Source: Ectothiorhodospiraceae bacterium BW-2
GTDB taxonomy: Bacteria; Pseudomonadota; Gammaproteobacteria; Thiohalomonadales; Thiohalomonadaceae
Length of the DNA: 64,000 nt
Direction: 5' to 3'
Assembly (NCBI GenBank): GCA_008375315.1
Contig: CP032507.1
Location: 1,178,001-1,242,000, forward strand
Shown here: piece after piece, positions 8,418-18,900 of the stretch
Position numbering within the stretch: position 1 is the stretch's first letter
How the letters are laid out: each line of letters opens with the position of its first letter
Position numbers and translations under genes: made by a program
The notes under the pieces: model-generated
What the model was told of the DNA's origin: nothing
Databases searched by the model: none
What the model saw: only the letters and a program-made list of their open reading frames with translations

Positions 8418-8842
8418 ATTTATGTTTTGTTATCTATGTTAGCCTTTTCATCTGTCCATGCAGGCAGTCATGGTGGTAAACAGCAGGCGTTTATGATGCA
8501 CATGCAGCATGCTAATCCTGTGCCAAATTATGTTGCCATGATTAAGAAAAACGCTAAAGTATTGAACATAACTGAAGCGCAAATGCAGCAGGTGATGGAT
8601 TGGAATCAATCTAATTCACAAAAGATGCATGATATGGTGATGTCAGTTATAGAGTCAGAACGGCAGCTAAAACAGGCATCAATGCAAGGCGTAGCTGTCT
8701 CTGAGATACTAACGCAATCGAATACTATCCATCAGACACGCTTAGAAATCATTGCAGGCAAGACAAGACAAGATGCCGCAATCGTATGATGGAGATTTTA
8801 ACTGAACAGCAGTGGAAGCAGTTAACCTCTCTGATTCAGTAA
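8358..8842 (+). pseudogene. Spy/CpxP-like periplasmic protein, 5' replaced and frameshifted
   Basis: Remnant of a small LTxxQ-type periplasmic protein. A signal peptide (VLIYVLLSMLAFSSVHA) is followed by HANPVPNYVAMIKKNAKVLNITEAQMQQVMDW and helical sequence. The first codons come from the MITE-like element. Near 8764-8773 a 5-bp direct duplication (ACAAGACAAGA) shifts the frame: the current frame ends at 8789, but removing 5 bp restores GKTRCRNRMMEILTEQQW and reads to a TAA at 8840-8842, giving the family's second LTxxQ motif. So the gene was probably intact before one duplication. Sequencing error is possible but a 5-bp insertion makes it less likely. Confidence 0.65.
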
Positions 8843-9193
8843 TATTCTGAAATGGATGTCTTGAGGGAGCTCGGTTCTAATAGCAGCTCCCCATGACTCA
8901 TGTCATCAATCACCCTGACAATCACCGCACTTTCGAGATACTTGGCCCAGGGCGTCGCGCAACAGGGTATGTCTGCCTGCGGGTGGGTGTCCTATCGTTG
9001 TGGCTCACCCCGGTGACCACGATCAACTCCCCCAAGGGCAGATCCAGATCCACTAATCAATTGCACCACATGACTGCCAACTTTGGTACTTCATTTGCAG
9101 TTGTCGTTAGGTGCGAATGCAACGATATTCGAACCTGAACAAATAATATGTTTTGCCATGAGCCACACCACCGACCCACCGCAAAAATACCCC
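8843..9193. other. Intergenic stretch without a recognised gene
   Basis: About 350 bp between the broken Spy-like gene and the tRNA promoter. Frames on both strands were read; none gives a protein I recognise. The minus strand around 8900-9060 has a codon-like texture and may be decayed coding sequence, but I cannot assign it. Confidence 0.4.
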
Positions 9194-9222
9194 TTGACAA
9201 CCCCCACCCAATCTGCTTTAAT
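9194..9222 (+). promoter_or_regulatory. Sigma-70 promoter for tRNA-Phe
   Basis: TTGACA (9194-9199), a 17-bp spacer and TTTAAT (9217-9222), followed by a C-rich stretch (ACGCCCAC) and the tRNA at 9241. The perfect -35 box and GC-rich discriminator are typical of stringently controlled stable-RNA promoters. Confidence 0.7.
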
Positions 9223-9240
9223 ACGCCCACTTCAAAACAT

Positions 9241-9316
9241 GGCCAGATAGCTCAGTCGGTAGAGCAAGGGACTGAAAATCCCTGTGTCCCTGGTTCGATT
9301 CCAGGTCTGGCCACCA
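9241..9316 (+). tRNA. tRNA-Phe (anticodon GAA)
   Basis: A 76-nt cloverleaf. The acceptor stem is GGCCAGA/TCTGGCC with discriminator A and encoded CCA; the D-arm is GCTC..GAGC; the anticodon stem AGGGA/TCCCT holds loop CTGAAAA with GAA at 9274-9276; the T-arm contains GGTTCGATTCC. A single gene with no other tRNA beside it, and no clear T-run terminator follows. Confidence 0.97.
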
Positions 9317-9433
9317 ATTTAACTTGTGAACTCTTTTAAACTCAATAAGTTAGTGACAGTCACCTGTCCCATTTTCGGTTGTTTTTTGACCGTCTATATC
9401 ACCCATCCCACATACCCGCCTCTGATCTGAACA

Positions 9434-11449
9434 CTACCGTCTCGCACTCTCCCTCTCCACCGGCGGATTATGATTAAGTAGATAGCGAGCCGTCTCGTAG
9501 TAGCCCAGTGTCAGCCGTTTTAACATCGCAGCTAACTCGGGTGCCTCGGCGCTAATATCCCCTCTTGGATTCTCATCTTGCAGCGGGTGGAGCACCCCAT
9601 TACGACCATCACTATCGACCTTATAATAGACCGACTCACCAATCAGCCCAATACGAGCCGGATTATGGTGTTCAATAGTAAAAGCGTAGCGCCAGCTATC
9701 GTAACGAGAATCGAACAGATTACGCCCTAAAGTAGTATTAAGATGATTATGGCCGGTAATGGCGGCTAGAGTCGTCATTATATCGACCTCTGAGGCGACT
9801 ATTTCACGCCGCTGCGGTGCCAACTCTCCCGGAGCATAGAGCACCAGCGGCACCCGATAACTCCCTAAGGTTAATTGGCTCTCCTGCCGATGGGTGTGCT
9901 GACCACCCTCATGGTTCAGGCCATGATCGCCAAAAAAGAGAAACAGCGTATTGTCAAAATAGTCCTGCTGCTGTGCCAACGCCATCCAATGGCCGATAGC
10001 GTGATCCATAAAACGATAGGCGTTAAACTCCTCCACCGAGATAAAGCCGTGTTCGGTCACATCGACCTCAGGTTCAAGCCGCTCAAATCCAGCACTATCC
10101 TTAGGAATCGTATAGGGACGATGGTTGCCACTGGTCTGCACGACGGCAAAAAAGGGGCTGCGCTGCCGACTGAAGACGGCATTGGCCTCTCGAAATAGGT
10201 CTAGATCGGAGATACCCCATACATCGACAGCCGGTGAGTTGTAGCTCCCCTCCTCATAGAGGGTAATATCGGCAATATTGTTACTAAATAGCGCCCGAAT
10301 ATTACCCCAACTAGCGCTACCGCCGAGAAAGTAGAACTTTTCATAGCCCTCAAAGGCGTTAACAATCATCTGCTGACTAGCGATAGTCGGATTACGCGAG
10401 GCGGTCTCATTTGGCTGCACATCGGCAATGGCGGTCATTAAAGCAAACATTGATCGAGCGGTGCCGGTATGGGGGGTAAAGAAGTTAGGAAAATAGATCC
10501 CTTGCGCAGCGATTTGGTCAAAATGGGGTGTCGGCTGCAGAGCGTTGCCCGCAAGGCCCGTCTTAAAGCTAGCAAACGACTCCAGTACCACAATCACCAC
10601 ATTCGGCGGCTGTTCAAACAGCGGTGTTGCCTCAACCTGCCGATGGTAGCGCAATACATCGCTATCGGGATCGGGCCTATCGACCCCCAGATAGTCGGCC
10701 AACATCGGATAGGCTTGCCGAGCCGCTTGTTCATCAAAGGGCGTACCCCCATTATTGACACTATAGACAAAATAGACCGCCGGATTGGAGGCAAGTACCC
10801 CGACAAAGGGGTGTGGTGTAAAGAAAGCGTCACTCCAGCGCAGGGGATACCACGACACTTTGCCATAGATAGCAAAAAAATAGAGCAGAACTGTCGCGCT
10901 AATGAGCACCGAGCGCTTTAGCAACGGCAGCGGCTGGTAACTCACCGAAGCGTAGTGGCCTAAATGGCGCCAACTCCACCCGCCGATAGCCCCTAGCAGC
11001 AGTAGTAACCCTACCGCAAGCGGCACCACAGGGTAGCTCTGCCACACCATCTGCGCCGAAATGAGCGGATCGGCGGCAAAACGGAGCACCGTGTAGTCAA
11101 CCCGTTTACCGAGGTAGGCGTAGTGACCAAAATCGACAATATAGAGCAGCAGCAGTGCAGCAACCGCCACGACGAAATAGCCACTCCAGAGCCAACGGCC
11201 AAAACGGCTTAGCGGCGAGAGCCAAGGTATCCAACCTAAGATCGCCAGCGGCGTTAAGAGCAGTAGCGCCACCCGCAAATCAAATTTAGCTCCCAAATAG
11301 AGCGCCTGCCACCAGTGGACAGTCGGCACCGGATCGGTCGGCAGCTCAAACCAGAGCCCAAAACCGAGCCGTAGCCCGCCCATGATTAGCACTAACCACA
11401 ACAGCGGTGCCAATAACAGCCGAATAGGGGGGGGGATCTGCTGCCACAT
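9434..11449 (-). CDS. LTA synthase-family membrane sulfatase (phosphoglycerol transferase-like)
   Basis: Inner-membrane enzyme of about 671 residues. The N-terminal third has five or so transmembrane helices; the C-terminal part is a periplasmic alkaline-phosphatase/sulfatase domain. Visible are NVVIVVLESF (metal-binding Glu), TPHTGTARSMFALMTA with the nucleophile Thr, and LFLFFGDHGLNHEG with Asp-His metal ligands. In gammaproteobacteria such proteins transfer phosphoglycerol or phosphoethanolamine to glycans or lipids; the acceptor is unknown here. I start at the ATG at 11449, seven bases after the selD stop, with GGAG upstream, rather than at a TTG 24 bases earlier. Probably co-transcribed with selD. 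Confidence 0.85.
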   Translation of the reverse strand: MWQQIPPPIRLLLAPLLWLVLIMGGLRLGFGLWFELPTDPVPTVHWWQALYLGAKFDLRVALLLLTPLAILGWIPWLSPLSRFGRWLWSGYFVVAVAALLLLYIVDFGHYAYLGKRVDYTVLRFAADPLISAQMVWQSYPVVPLAVGLLLLLGAIGGWSWRHLGHYASVSYQPLPLLKRSVLISATVLLYFFAIYGKVSWYPLRWSDAFFTPHPFVGVLASNPAVYFVYSVNNGGTPFDEQAARQAYPMLADYLGVDRPDPDSDVLRYHRQVEATPLFEQPPNVVIVVLESFASFKTGLAGNALQPTPHFDQIAAQGIYFPNFFTPHTGTARSMFALMTAIADVQPNETASRNPTIASQQMIVNAFEGYEKFYFLGGSASWGNIRALFSNNIADITLYEEGSYNSPAVDVWGISDLDLFREANAVFSRQRSPFFAVVQTSGNHRPYTIPKDSAGFERLEPEVDVTEHGFISVEEFNAYRFMDHAIGHWMALAQQQDYFDNTLFLFFGDHGLNHEGGQHTHRQESQLTLGSYRVPLVLYAPGELAPQRREIVASEVDIMTTLAAITGHNHLNTTLGRNLFDSRYDSWRYAFTIEHHNPARIGLIGESVYYKVDSDGRNGVLHPLQDENPRGDISAEAPELAAMLKRLTLGYYETARYLLNHNPPVERESARR

Positions 11450-11456
11450 AACTAAC

Positions 11457-12500
11457 CTACTCCACGACCTCAATTAGGGGGCTATTAGGGCGCTGGGATA
11501 TCAGCTCCCCTATCGGCTCCAGTATAAGCTGATACTGCTCACAAATCGCGGCAAACTGCACAGCTTCCCCCTCCCCTAGCGCCAGTAGCAGCCCCCCCGA
11601 AGTCTGTGGATCACACAGCAATTGGCGTTGCAATTCAGTTAAAGGGGCAATGAGGTGGCCATAGCTATCGAAATTTCGCCCCGCCCCGCCAGGCGAACAC
11701 CCTTGGGCCAGATAGTACTCCACCCGTGGCAGTTTCGGCACAGCGCTATAGCTCACTCTGGCGGCAACCCCGCTGCCCTGACACACCTCGCTTAAGTGAC
11801 CTAACAGACCAAAACCGGTCACATCAGTCATCGCATGTAGCGACTGAAGTGTCGCCAACGCCGTCCCAACACGGTTAAGCTGGCACATCGTCTCAACGGC
11901 AAGTTGGCCATCTTGCGGCTGTAACGCCCCCCTCTTTTCGGCAGTGGTTAAAATCCCGATCCCTAGCGGTTTGGTCAGATAGAGCCTATCACCCACCTGA
12001 GCGCAGCTATTTTGCTTTAACTTAGCCCTATCGACAATACCGTTAACCGCTAGGCCAAAGATAGGCTCTGGGGCATCAATCGAGTGGCCGCCTGCGAGGA
12101 GAATCCCTGCCTCATGACAGGCGCGGCGCCCCCCTTCAATCACCTCTGAGGCGACCTCTAGCGCCAATTTATCGAGCGGCCAGCCAAAGATAGCGATTGC
12201 CATCAGGGGGCTCCCACCCATGGCATAGACATCACTAATCGCATTGGTCGCAGCAATACGGCCGAAGGTGTGGGGATCATCGACAATCGGCATAAAGAAG
12301 TCGGTGGTGCTAATTAACACCCGTCCATCACCTAAATCGTAGGCGGCGGCATCATCCCGCGAGCTATGTCCGACTAGGAGCCTCGCATCCTCCGGCTGCG
12401 GCAGTGCGCTATGGAGAATTTGATCCAGCTTGGCTGGGGAAATTTTGCAGCCGCAGCCGGAGCCGTGGCTATATTGGGTTAGACGAACTGATTGATTCAT
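11457..12500 (-). CDS. selD: Selenide, water dikinase (cysteine form)
   Basis: Makes selenophosphate from selenide and ATP for selenocysteine or selenouridine synthesis. The 347-residue length is normal. The N terminus has [16 protein letters not shown] with Cys, not selenocysteine, at the catalytic position and the essential Lys next to it. Further family motifs are [63 protein letters not shown] and [16 protein letters not shown] lies upstream of the ATG at a rather long spacing. No selA, selB or mnmH is in view, so the selenium product used here is unknown. Confidence 0.96.
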   Translation of the reverse strand: MNQSVRLTQYSHGSGCGCKISPAKLDQILHSALPQPEDARLLVGHSSRDDAAAYDLGDGRVLISTTDFFMPIVDDPHTFGRIAATNAISDVYAMGGSPLMAIAIFGWPLDKLALEVASEVIEGGRRACHEAGILLAGGHSIDAPEPIFGLAVNGIVDRAKLKQNSCAQVGDRLYLTKPLGIGILTTAEKRGALQPQDGQLAVETMCQLNRVGTALATLQSLHAMTDVTGFGLLGHLSEVCQGSGVAARVSYSAVPKLPRVEYYLAQGCSPGGAGRNFDSYGHLIAPLTELQRQLLCDPQTSGGLLLALGEGEAVQFAAICEQYQLILEPIGELISQRPNSPLIEVVE

Positions 12501-12591
12501 AACAACGACTCATCTCCTGCGGTAACTGGTGGCGACAGAACCTCACAATATCGCTCTGCCCTTTTTGATAACTTTGGTTGATATTGCCAAT

Positions 12592-13338
12592 CTACCACCG
12601 TTTTACCACCTCTGCCGGTGGGCGGCTAATCGATACCGACTCACCGTTTTGGTAGAGCAGATAGAGCCCTTGGGAGAGGGCATACTGTTTGACAGAGTCA
12701 TTCAGTACCATCGTTGCTACCGCCCCAAACACCTCATGGTCACGATAGCTCGGTAGTAGGCGCTTGAGCTTCTCTAGCCTTTGCAGATGGCGATCAATGT
12801 GCGCTTCTGTCAGTTTACTTTTGCACTCGATAGCGACTAGCGCTCCATCGTTGACCACTAGCAGGTCAATCTCTATCGCCTCACCATCGCGGTGCGCATC
12901 CACACTGTGGTGCACTTCGTGTACTTCAACACCCAGCCCTTGAAATAGTCCAACCGCCGCAGGAGCAATTTGATGCTCAACAAATTCACCTAAGCGATTG
13001 CCTAACTCACCTAAATTTTTACTGACTCGATTGACCGTCTGGCGTAACTCCTCCATGCTTCGTTCGGCCGCTTGTCGGCGCTGCTCTTCGGCCTCTTGGC
13101 GACGCTGTTCGGCTGCTTGATAACGCTGTTCAAACTTTTGCCAACTCTTTTCGGCCTCTTGCCGGCGCTGTTCGGCCTCTTGCCGGCGCTGTTCGGCCTC
13201 TTGGCGACGCTGTTCGGCTTCAGCCGCTTGCTCTTTAAATAGCTGCTTAAGCTCTGCGGTTTGTCGGGCACCTTCGTGCAAAATACGCCAAATCGCCTCT
13301 TCGCATACCGGTTCTGACGATAGGATAGTATCACTCAT
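12592..13338 (-). CDS. DUF3782-type PD-(D/E)XK nuclease-like protein with coiled coil
   Basis: 248 residues. Residues 30-110 form a charged coiled coil with heptads AEQRRQE repeated several times; residues 140-248 carry a predicted PD-(D/E)XK fold: IEIDLLVVNDGALVAIECKSKL has the Asp and the ExK pair. DUF3782 proteins have this layout, and their function is unknown. The start is ATG with GAGGAG at good spacing. It lies between selD and the usp gene without an operon link to either. Its coiled-coil plus nuclease plan parallels the Rpn proteins at 5-8 kb, in reverse domain order. Confidence 0.75.
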   Translation of the reverse strand: MSDTILSSEPVCEEAIWRILHEGARQTAELKQLFKEQAAEAEQRRQEAEQRRQEAEQRRQEAEKSWQKFEQRYQAAEQRRQEAEEQRRQAAERSMEELRQTVNRVSKNLGELGNRLGEFVEHQIAPAAVGLFQGLGVEVHEVHHSVDAHRDGEAIEIDLLVVNDGALVAIECKSKLTEAHIDRHLQRLEKLKRLLPSYRDHEVFGAVATMVLNDSVKQYALSQGLYLLYQNGESVSISRPPAEVVKRW

Positions 13339-13371
13339 CGTAGTTACTCCTCAGTTGTCTCTTCTCTTGAC

Positions 13372-14220
13372 TCAACGCAATAGCAGTACCGGAATGTGGG
13401 CGTTACGAATCACTGCGGTGGTAGTACTGCCGACTAACAGACGCCGAATCACCGAGTGACCATAGGCCCCCATCACCAAAATATCGATATCGGCCTCAGC
13501 ACGATAGTCACACAACTTAGTCTCCACCTCGCCGCTAAGCAAGCGGGTGGTGACGCTAAATTCGGCCGTCTCTAGCGTATCTCTCGCCCACTGCAACTGC
13601 CCCCGATTAGATCGATCATCGCTTCCAACCAGCACCACATGGCAAGCCATTCCCCGAAATAGAGGGCTACCCGCAACCATATCGACCGCCTTGTGGGTGG
13701 TTGCACTACCATCAAAGGCGATCATCACCCGCTGTGGTGGTTTAAACTCCGCTGGACAGACTAGCATCGGTCTTTGCAGAGTTCGTAGCAGAGTTTCGAT
13801 GCGACTACCGATATGGGTACCTAACTTCTCATCATGTTTGCCTAGCACCAGTAGCCGAGTATCCTCCTCTATCGCCAGCAGTGAGTCGAGCAGATCGCCA
13901 TGACGCTGGTGGATAATCGGTTCGGTCACCCCCAGCGCCACCGCCTGCTGACGCATCTCCTCTAGCAACCGCCGCCCCTGCTCCAGAGCCAACTTGCCCC
14001 GCTGTTGGTCTAGCTCCGCCAGCTCCTCCATGAGACTCTCTCGCGCCCCAAGGCCGATATTGCCACTTAAATTGGCTTTAACCGGATAGCTCGCCCTATC
14101 TAAGACATGGAGCAGAATGAGTGGCGCTTGTAACTGCAACGCACTCCAAACGGCATAACGGTTAACCGTCGCCGAGACTTCACTGCTGTCTAGGCAGGCA
14201 ATAACATTCGATTTTGGCAC
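13372..14220 (-). CDS. Tandem universal stress protein (UspA family)
   Basis: 282 residues comprising two Usp domains (about 1-145 and 150-282). The second ends with the nucleotide-binding signature MGAYGHSVIRRLLVGSTT followed by IPVLLLR; the first has the corresponding LVLGKHDEKLGTHIGSR, which is less canonical. Tandem Usps act in stress adaptation as ATP or ligand sensors. The start is GTG at 14218-14220 with GGGGAAGAG upstream, 15 bp after the SulP stop, so the two genes are very likely co-transcribed; a Usp next to a SulP transporter suggests regulation of anion uptake (inference). Confidence 0.88.
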   Translation of the reverse strand: MPKSNVIACLDSSEVSATVNRYAVWSALQLQAPLILLHVLDRASYPVKANLSGNIGLGARESLMEELAELDQQRGKLALEQGRRLLEEMRQQAVALGVTEPIIHQRHGDLLDSLLAIEEDTRLLVLGKHDEKLGTHIGSRIETLLRTLQRPMLVCPAEFKPPQRVMIAFDGSATTHKAVDMVAGSPLFRGMACHVVLVGSDDRSNRGQLQWARDTLETAEFSVTTRLLSGEVETKLCDYRAEADIDILVMGAYGHSVIRRLLVGSTTTAVIRNAHIPVLLLR

Positions 14221-14235
14221 ACTCTTCCCCTCCCC

Positions 14236-15711
14236 CTAATGGTTCATTAACTGATCGACCGCTTCCGGTTTATCATGCACGGCAAACTTATCGACAATGG
14301 TGTGACTAGCCTCATTCAGCCCGACCAGTCTCACCTCCGCCCCCTCGCGTCGAAACTTTAATACCACCTTATCGAGAGCCGCGACGGCACTAATATCCCA
14401 AAAGTGGGCCTGAGTTAGATCGATCACCACCTCATCCAGCACCTCTTTAAAGTCAAACGCCTCGACAAATTTATCGGCTGAGGCAAAGAAGACCTGCCCC
14501 ACCACCCGATAGGTACGCACCGTACCACGCTCATTCAGCACAGAGGCCACATATTTATATTGCGCCACCTTGTTAGCAAAGAAGAGCGCTGCCAGCAATA
14601 CCCCGACAAAGACCCCCCAAGCAAGATTGTGGGTAAAGACCACCACCACGACCGTCACAATCATCACCGTAGTGGAGCTCTTCGGATGGTGTTTAATGTT
14701 GCGTATCGACTCCCAGCTAAAGGTACCGATAGAGACCATAATCATCACCGCCACCAGTGCTGCCATCGGAATTTGCGCCACCCATTGGTCTAAAAAGAGC
14801 ACTAAAATCAGTAAAAATATCCCAGCTGAGAGGGTCGATAGCCGCGTACGCCCCCCCGATTTCACATTAATCACCGACTGACCAACCATGGCACAACCGG
14901 CCATGCCGCCCATGAGCCCCGAAGCAATATTGGCCACCCCCTGCCCCTTGCATTCACGGTTTTTATCGCTCTCTGAATCGGTTAAATCGTCGATAATCGT
15001 CGCCGTCATTAGCGACTCCAGCAGCCCAACCACCGCGAGCGAGAGCGAATAGGGGAGAATAATGGCCAAAGTCTCCCAATCCAGCGGCACCTCTAGCAAG
15101 AGAAACATCGGCAGAGTATCGGGCAGCTCACCCATATCGCCTACGGTACGAATATCGAGCTCCAGCACCATCGCCACAGCGGTCAGCACCACAATCGTCA
15201 CCAACGGTGAGGGCACTAAGCGGGTAAGATAGGGAAAAAGGTAGATAATCGCCAATCCGGCCGCAGTCATTGCATAGACGACCCAAGGGACACCTATTAG
15301 CTCCGGTAGCTGCGCCATAAAGATTAAAATAGCTAACGCATTAACAAAGCCGGTCACCACCGAACGAGACACAAATCGCATTAAAGAGCCCAAACGGATA
15401 TAGCCGGCCACAATCTGTAGCAGCCCGGTTAGCAGCGTCGCCGCCAGCAGATATTGCAGCCCATGCTCCTTCACCAGCGTCACCATCAGCAGCGCCATCG
15501 CCCCAGTCGCAGCCGATACCATTCCAGGCCGCCCCCCCGCAAAGGCGATCACCACCGCCATACAGAACGAGGCGTAGAGCCCCACTTTAGGATCAACCCC
15601 GGCAATGACCGAAAAAGCGATAGCTTCAGGAATTAGCGCTAGCGCGACCACCATGCCAGCGAGTAGATCGCCACGAAGATTACCCAACCACTGTTGCTGT
15701 AGTGATGACAT
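14236..15711 (-). CDS. SulP-family inorganic anion transporter with STAS domain
   Basis: Membrane transporter of about 491 residues. Typical SulP signatures are [34 protein letters not shown] in two parts and [19 protein letters not shown], followed by ten or more hydrophobic segments; the last 110 residues form a STAS domain ([21 protein letters not shown]). Substrates in the family include sulfate, bicarbonate and other anions; the sequence does not settle which. I prefer the ATG at 15711 ([15 protein letters not shown], as in relatives) over an upstream in-frame start at 15801. It heads a two-gene unit with the Usp gene. Confidence 0.9.
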   Translation of the reverse strand: MSSLQQQWLGNLRGDLLAGMVVALALIPEAIAFSVIAGVDPKVGLYASFCMAVVIAFAGGRPGMVSAATGAMALLMVTLVKEHGLQYLLAATLLTGLLQIVAGYIRLGSLMRFVSRSVVTGFVNALAILIFMAQLPELIGVPWVVYAMTAAGLAIIYLFPYLTRLVPSPLVTIVVLTAVAMVLELDIRTVGDMGELPDTLPMFLLLEVPLDWETLAIILPYSLSLAVVGLLESLMTATIIDDLTDSESDKNRECKGQGVANIASGLMGGMAGCAMVGQSVINVKSGGRTRLSTLSAGIFLLILVLFLDQWVAQIPMAALVAVMIMVSIGTFSWESIRNIKHHPKSSTTVMIVTVVVVVFTHNLAWGVFVGVLLAALFFANKVAQYKYVASVLNERGTVRTYRVVGQVFFASADKFVEAFDFKEVLDEVVIDLTQAHFWDISAVAALDKVVLKFRREGAEVRLVGLNEASHTIVDKFAVHDKPEAVDQLMNH

Positions 15712-15932
15712 TTGAAATATAGAGCTCCCTCTCTCAAGATAACCATTTAACCCGCATTGCGCGAAAGAATCACCCTTTCGATTTCGAAATGATGGCGTCA
15801 TCCCTTGAGCAATGATAGAGTATCCCTAGCTGCCAAACCGAAACGGTAGTCGGGCTATCATACCACAGCGATGGCTACTGAACCAACCATCGCAACAAGA
15901 GATTTAAATTGAACCACCACAGGTAATGCCAC
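15712..15932. other. Divergent promoter region between sulP and mscK-like genes
   Basis: About 220 bp between divergent genes. It must contain both promoters, but no strong sigma-70 pair or operator stands out on either strand. Confidence 0.35.
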
Positions 15933-18900
15933 ATGATCTCCATTGCCATACCCCGATTAAATCGACTCCTACTATCACTGATAGTTATAACCCTCCTCAG
16001 CCAGAACGCCCTTGCCCAAACCGAAGCGGTAGCTGAAAAGCCGACAGAGCCACAGCCAACACCTCTCCATCTGCTAACTAATGAGGCCCTGCTACAGCAA
16101 GCCGAAGAGCAGCTATCCAAGCTCGAATACCACTACTTCGCCCACTCCAGAGAGATAGAGGAGTTCGAGTTTCAGCGTGAGCGGCTACAGCAACAAGCCA
16201 AGCTAAAACAGTTTAGTAAAGCGGAGCAGAGTCAAGACGACACCGAGCCACAGCAACAAGCCCAACTTGAGCAGCAATTAGAGCAGCTTCGGAGCTACCA
16301 ACAACACCTAGAACAGCAGCGCAGCCTCGCTACCGACCATCTAGCGGCCATCAACCGCTTTGTAGCTCTACTCAATCGCGCCATTGCCCAAAAAGAGACC
16401 CTACTGCACTACCAACGCGAAGCGGCTCGGCGCCAGGCCGATGGTACCTTGAAACAGGAAAATCTGCCCAAGGCGCTCTCCAAATGGGTTATCAATAAGC
16501 GCGTTGAGAGCTATGAGAACCGCCTGCAACAGATGCAGCAGGCGATAGTTGAGGTACAGCAGAGTCTCACCACCCTAACGGAACAGAGTGAGGCTCTCCA
16601 ACTAACCCTTAACGACAAAGAGCGGGATAGACGGCTACTTAGCCAACGCCTAGAACAGATGGCACAACAGCAGCAACTACAGCAGCGCTTTCAAGCGCTA
16701 TCGGCCTCGGCACTAGAGCAGAAAATGGCCGAATTAAACCGCGAACAGACCTGGATCGAGAAGACATTAAACCAGCATCTGCAAGACATTACACAGCAAA
16801 TAGAGCAGTTTGAGAGCTGGCAGCAGCAGTGGCAGACACCAACACAACAGCAACCATCGACATCGAATGAGCCCTCGGCCGATAGCGATCTGATCGCGCT
16901 AACCCAACAGCTCGAGCAGCAGCAACAGCAGCAGCGCCAGTGGCAGCAGCAGCTACCGAAGCTACAGCAGCAGATCGAAGCGGCCGAGAGTGACGCCGCC
17001 CTACTCCTACAACAGCTCTTTCCACTCGAAGTAGCACGAACCGTTATGGCGCAACAGCAACCGTCTAGCGAAACGGCTACTGAGGCGAGCCAACGACTAT
17101 CGGCCTCTGAACTGACAACGCTCATGGGCGAGCTCGATCGCTACCGACAATGGAACGAGCAGCAGCAAAAACAGCTAATACAGATAGCCCAGACGATAGA
17201 TCAACAGCAGCAGCAACTACAGCAGCGCCAGCTCCACCAGCAGATGATAACCCAGACCGCCGCCCAAAAAGAGCAGTGGCAGGATGAGCTAAGTCAGATC
17301 GCAACGACAGAGGTCATGGCTCAATTTAACGATCTCAAACAGCAGTGGCAACAGCAGCAACAGCAGCTACAACAGAGTCAGCAACAGCGCCAACAGGCGC
17401 AAAAGAGTCAACAGCAGCTACAACAGCAGTGGCTAGCGCTACAAGACCCCCTGCTACCCCAACTCACCTCAAACGCGAACGCTGGCCACGAGCAGCTCAT
17501 CGAGCTGTTTCAGTTTGCCAATATTGAGCTGCCGCCAGAACTCAAGCAGCAGGCTAACACCGAGCCGCAAACAGATGTTCCCCCCTCCCCGTCTCAGACC
17601 GAGCCCCCCCTCCCTCCTTGGGAACAGCAGCTACAGCAGCTACACCAGCGCCAAAGCTCTCTGCGCGGGCGCAGTCGGTTCGAGTCACAGCAGCAGCAGC
17701 TTGAGCGGCAGCAAGTCGAGCAGCTACAGCAGCTAATCGCCTTAGAGCAGAGCTACCTAGAGCAGCTCAATCAGAGCTATCTGCTAGCGGAGAGGCGAGC
17801 ACTCATCGCCACTGAACTCAAAAAGCGTGTCAGTCAGGGCGAGACGATTGAGTTCCCCGAACCGGCTCAAATAACCACCGCGCTAAAACAGACCGAAAGT
17901 GAAGAGGCACTCAAGCAGCGCGAACAGACACTAGCTCGTCTCAACCACTACCGTTACTACTTAGAGCAGCGACAACTATCGCCCGCCAAAGAGTCAACAG
18001 AGCCCGCAGAGCCAGAACATGGCGAGACAGCCGCCGATCCCTATCTGCAACTGGCCAGTCAAGTCGGGGAACAACTAGATATGATGCAGCAGATCGACAA
18101 ACTCGCCGCAGAGTCACAAGTCGAATTTGCACAGCTACCGGCAGTGGAGCAGAGCGCCCAACAGCAGGCCGCCAAGCGGCAGCTAGAGCAAGAGAATAGC
18201 CTGCTAGAGCGGGCTATGGCCTTTTTTCACGGCTCAGAGCAGCTCAACACCCTTAACGCTATTATGGCCCAATACTACCTTGAGCTAGCGCGTCTTAGAC
18301 AGCAGCAGCAGAACCTGCAGCAGCGGCAACAGAGAGTGGAGCGGCTAGTCGAGACGACCGAACAGCTACGCCCACAGCTAGAGGGTAGCTTAGCTACGCT
18401 AAAACAGCAGTTACAACAGCTCGAACTCGATTACGAACAAGAGCTGCTTATCGGGAAAATGGCACTGGTTCCGGCAGAATCGGAGTCACTGCGACAGCTA
18501 TTTGAGGCCAAATATGGTCTCCGCCCGCTACAACCGCCCGCACTTCCTGCCGCTAAGCGCGAAGCCTATCTCTATCTCCTACAGCAGCGACTACAGATCC
18601 TAAACTACCGGATAGAGGCCGCTCGACGCTGGAGCGGATGGATTGAGTCCTACCTGCAACAGGGACTAGCGCAACAGAGCGGCCAATTTCAGCAACATCT
18701 AACCAAACTGGCGGTGGAGATGAACCATCTTAAACGCCAAATTGAGTTCATTGTCGGTAGCTCAGATGAGACAGCCTCGCCTCAATCTCAGGGAGAGCTG
18801 CATCGACTGCGTCATGACAGGTTAACGCTCTACCATAACACTCTAGTTATGATCGGCATCAAGCTACTGCTGATTGTTGTCCTAACCTTAGGGCTGCTAT

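Noticed and set aside
9353-9363. Palindrome GTGAC-A-GTCAC after tRNA-Phe as a terminator or attachment site
   Set aside because: It is short, not followed by a T-run, and no integrase or duplicated tRNA end was found nearby.
11457-12500. Selenocysteine in SelD
   Set aside because: The catalytic position is a Cys codon in GSGCGCK and no in-frame TGA is present.
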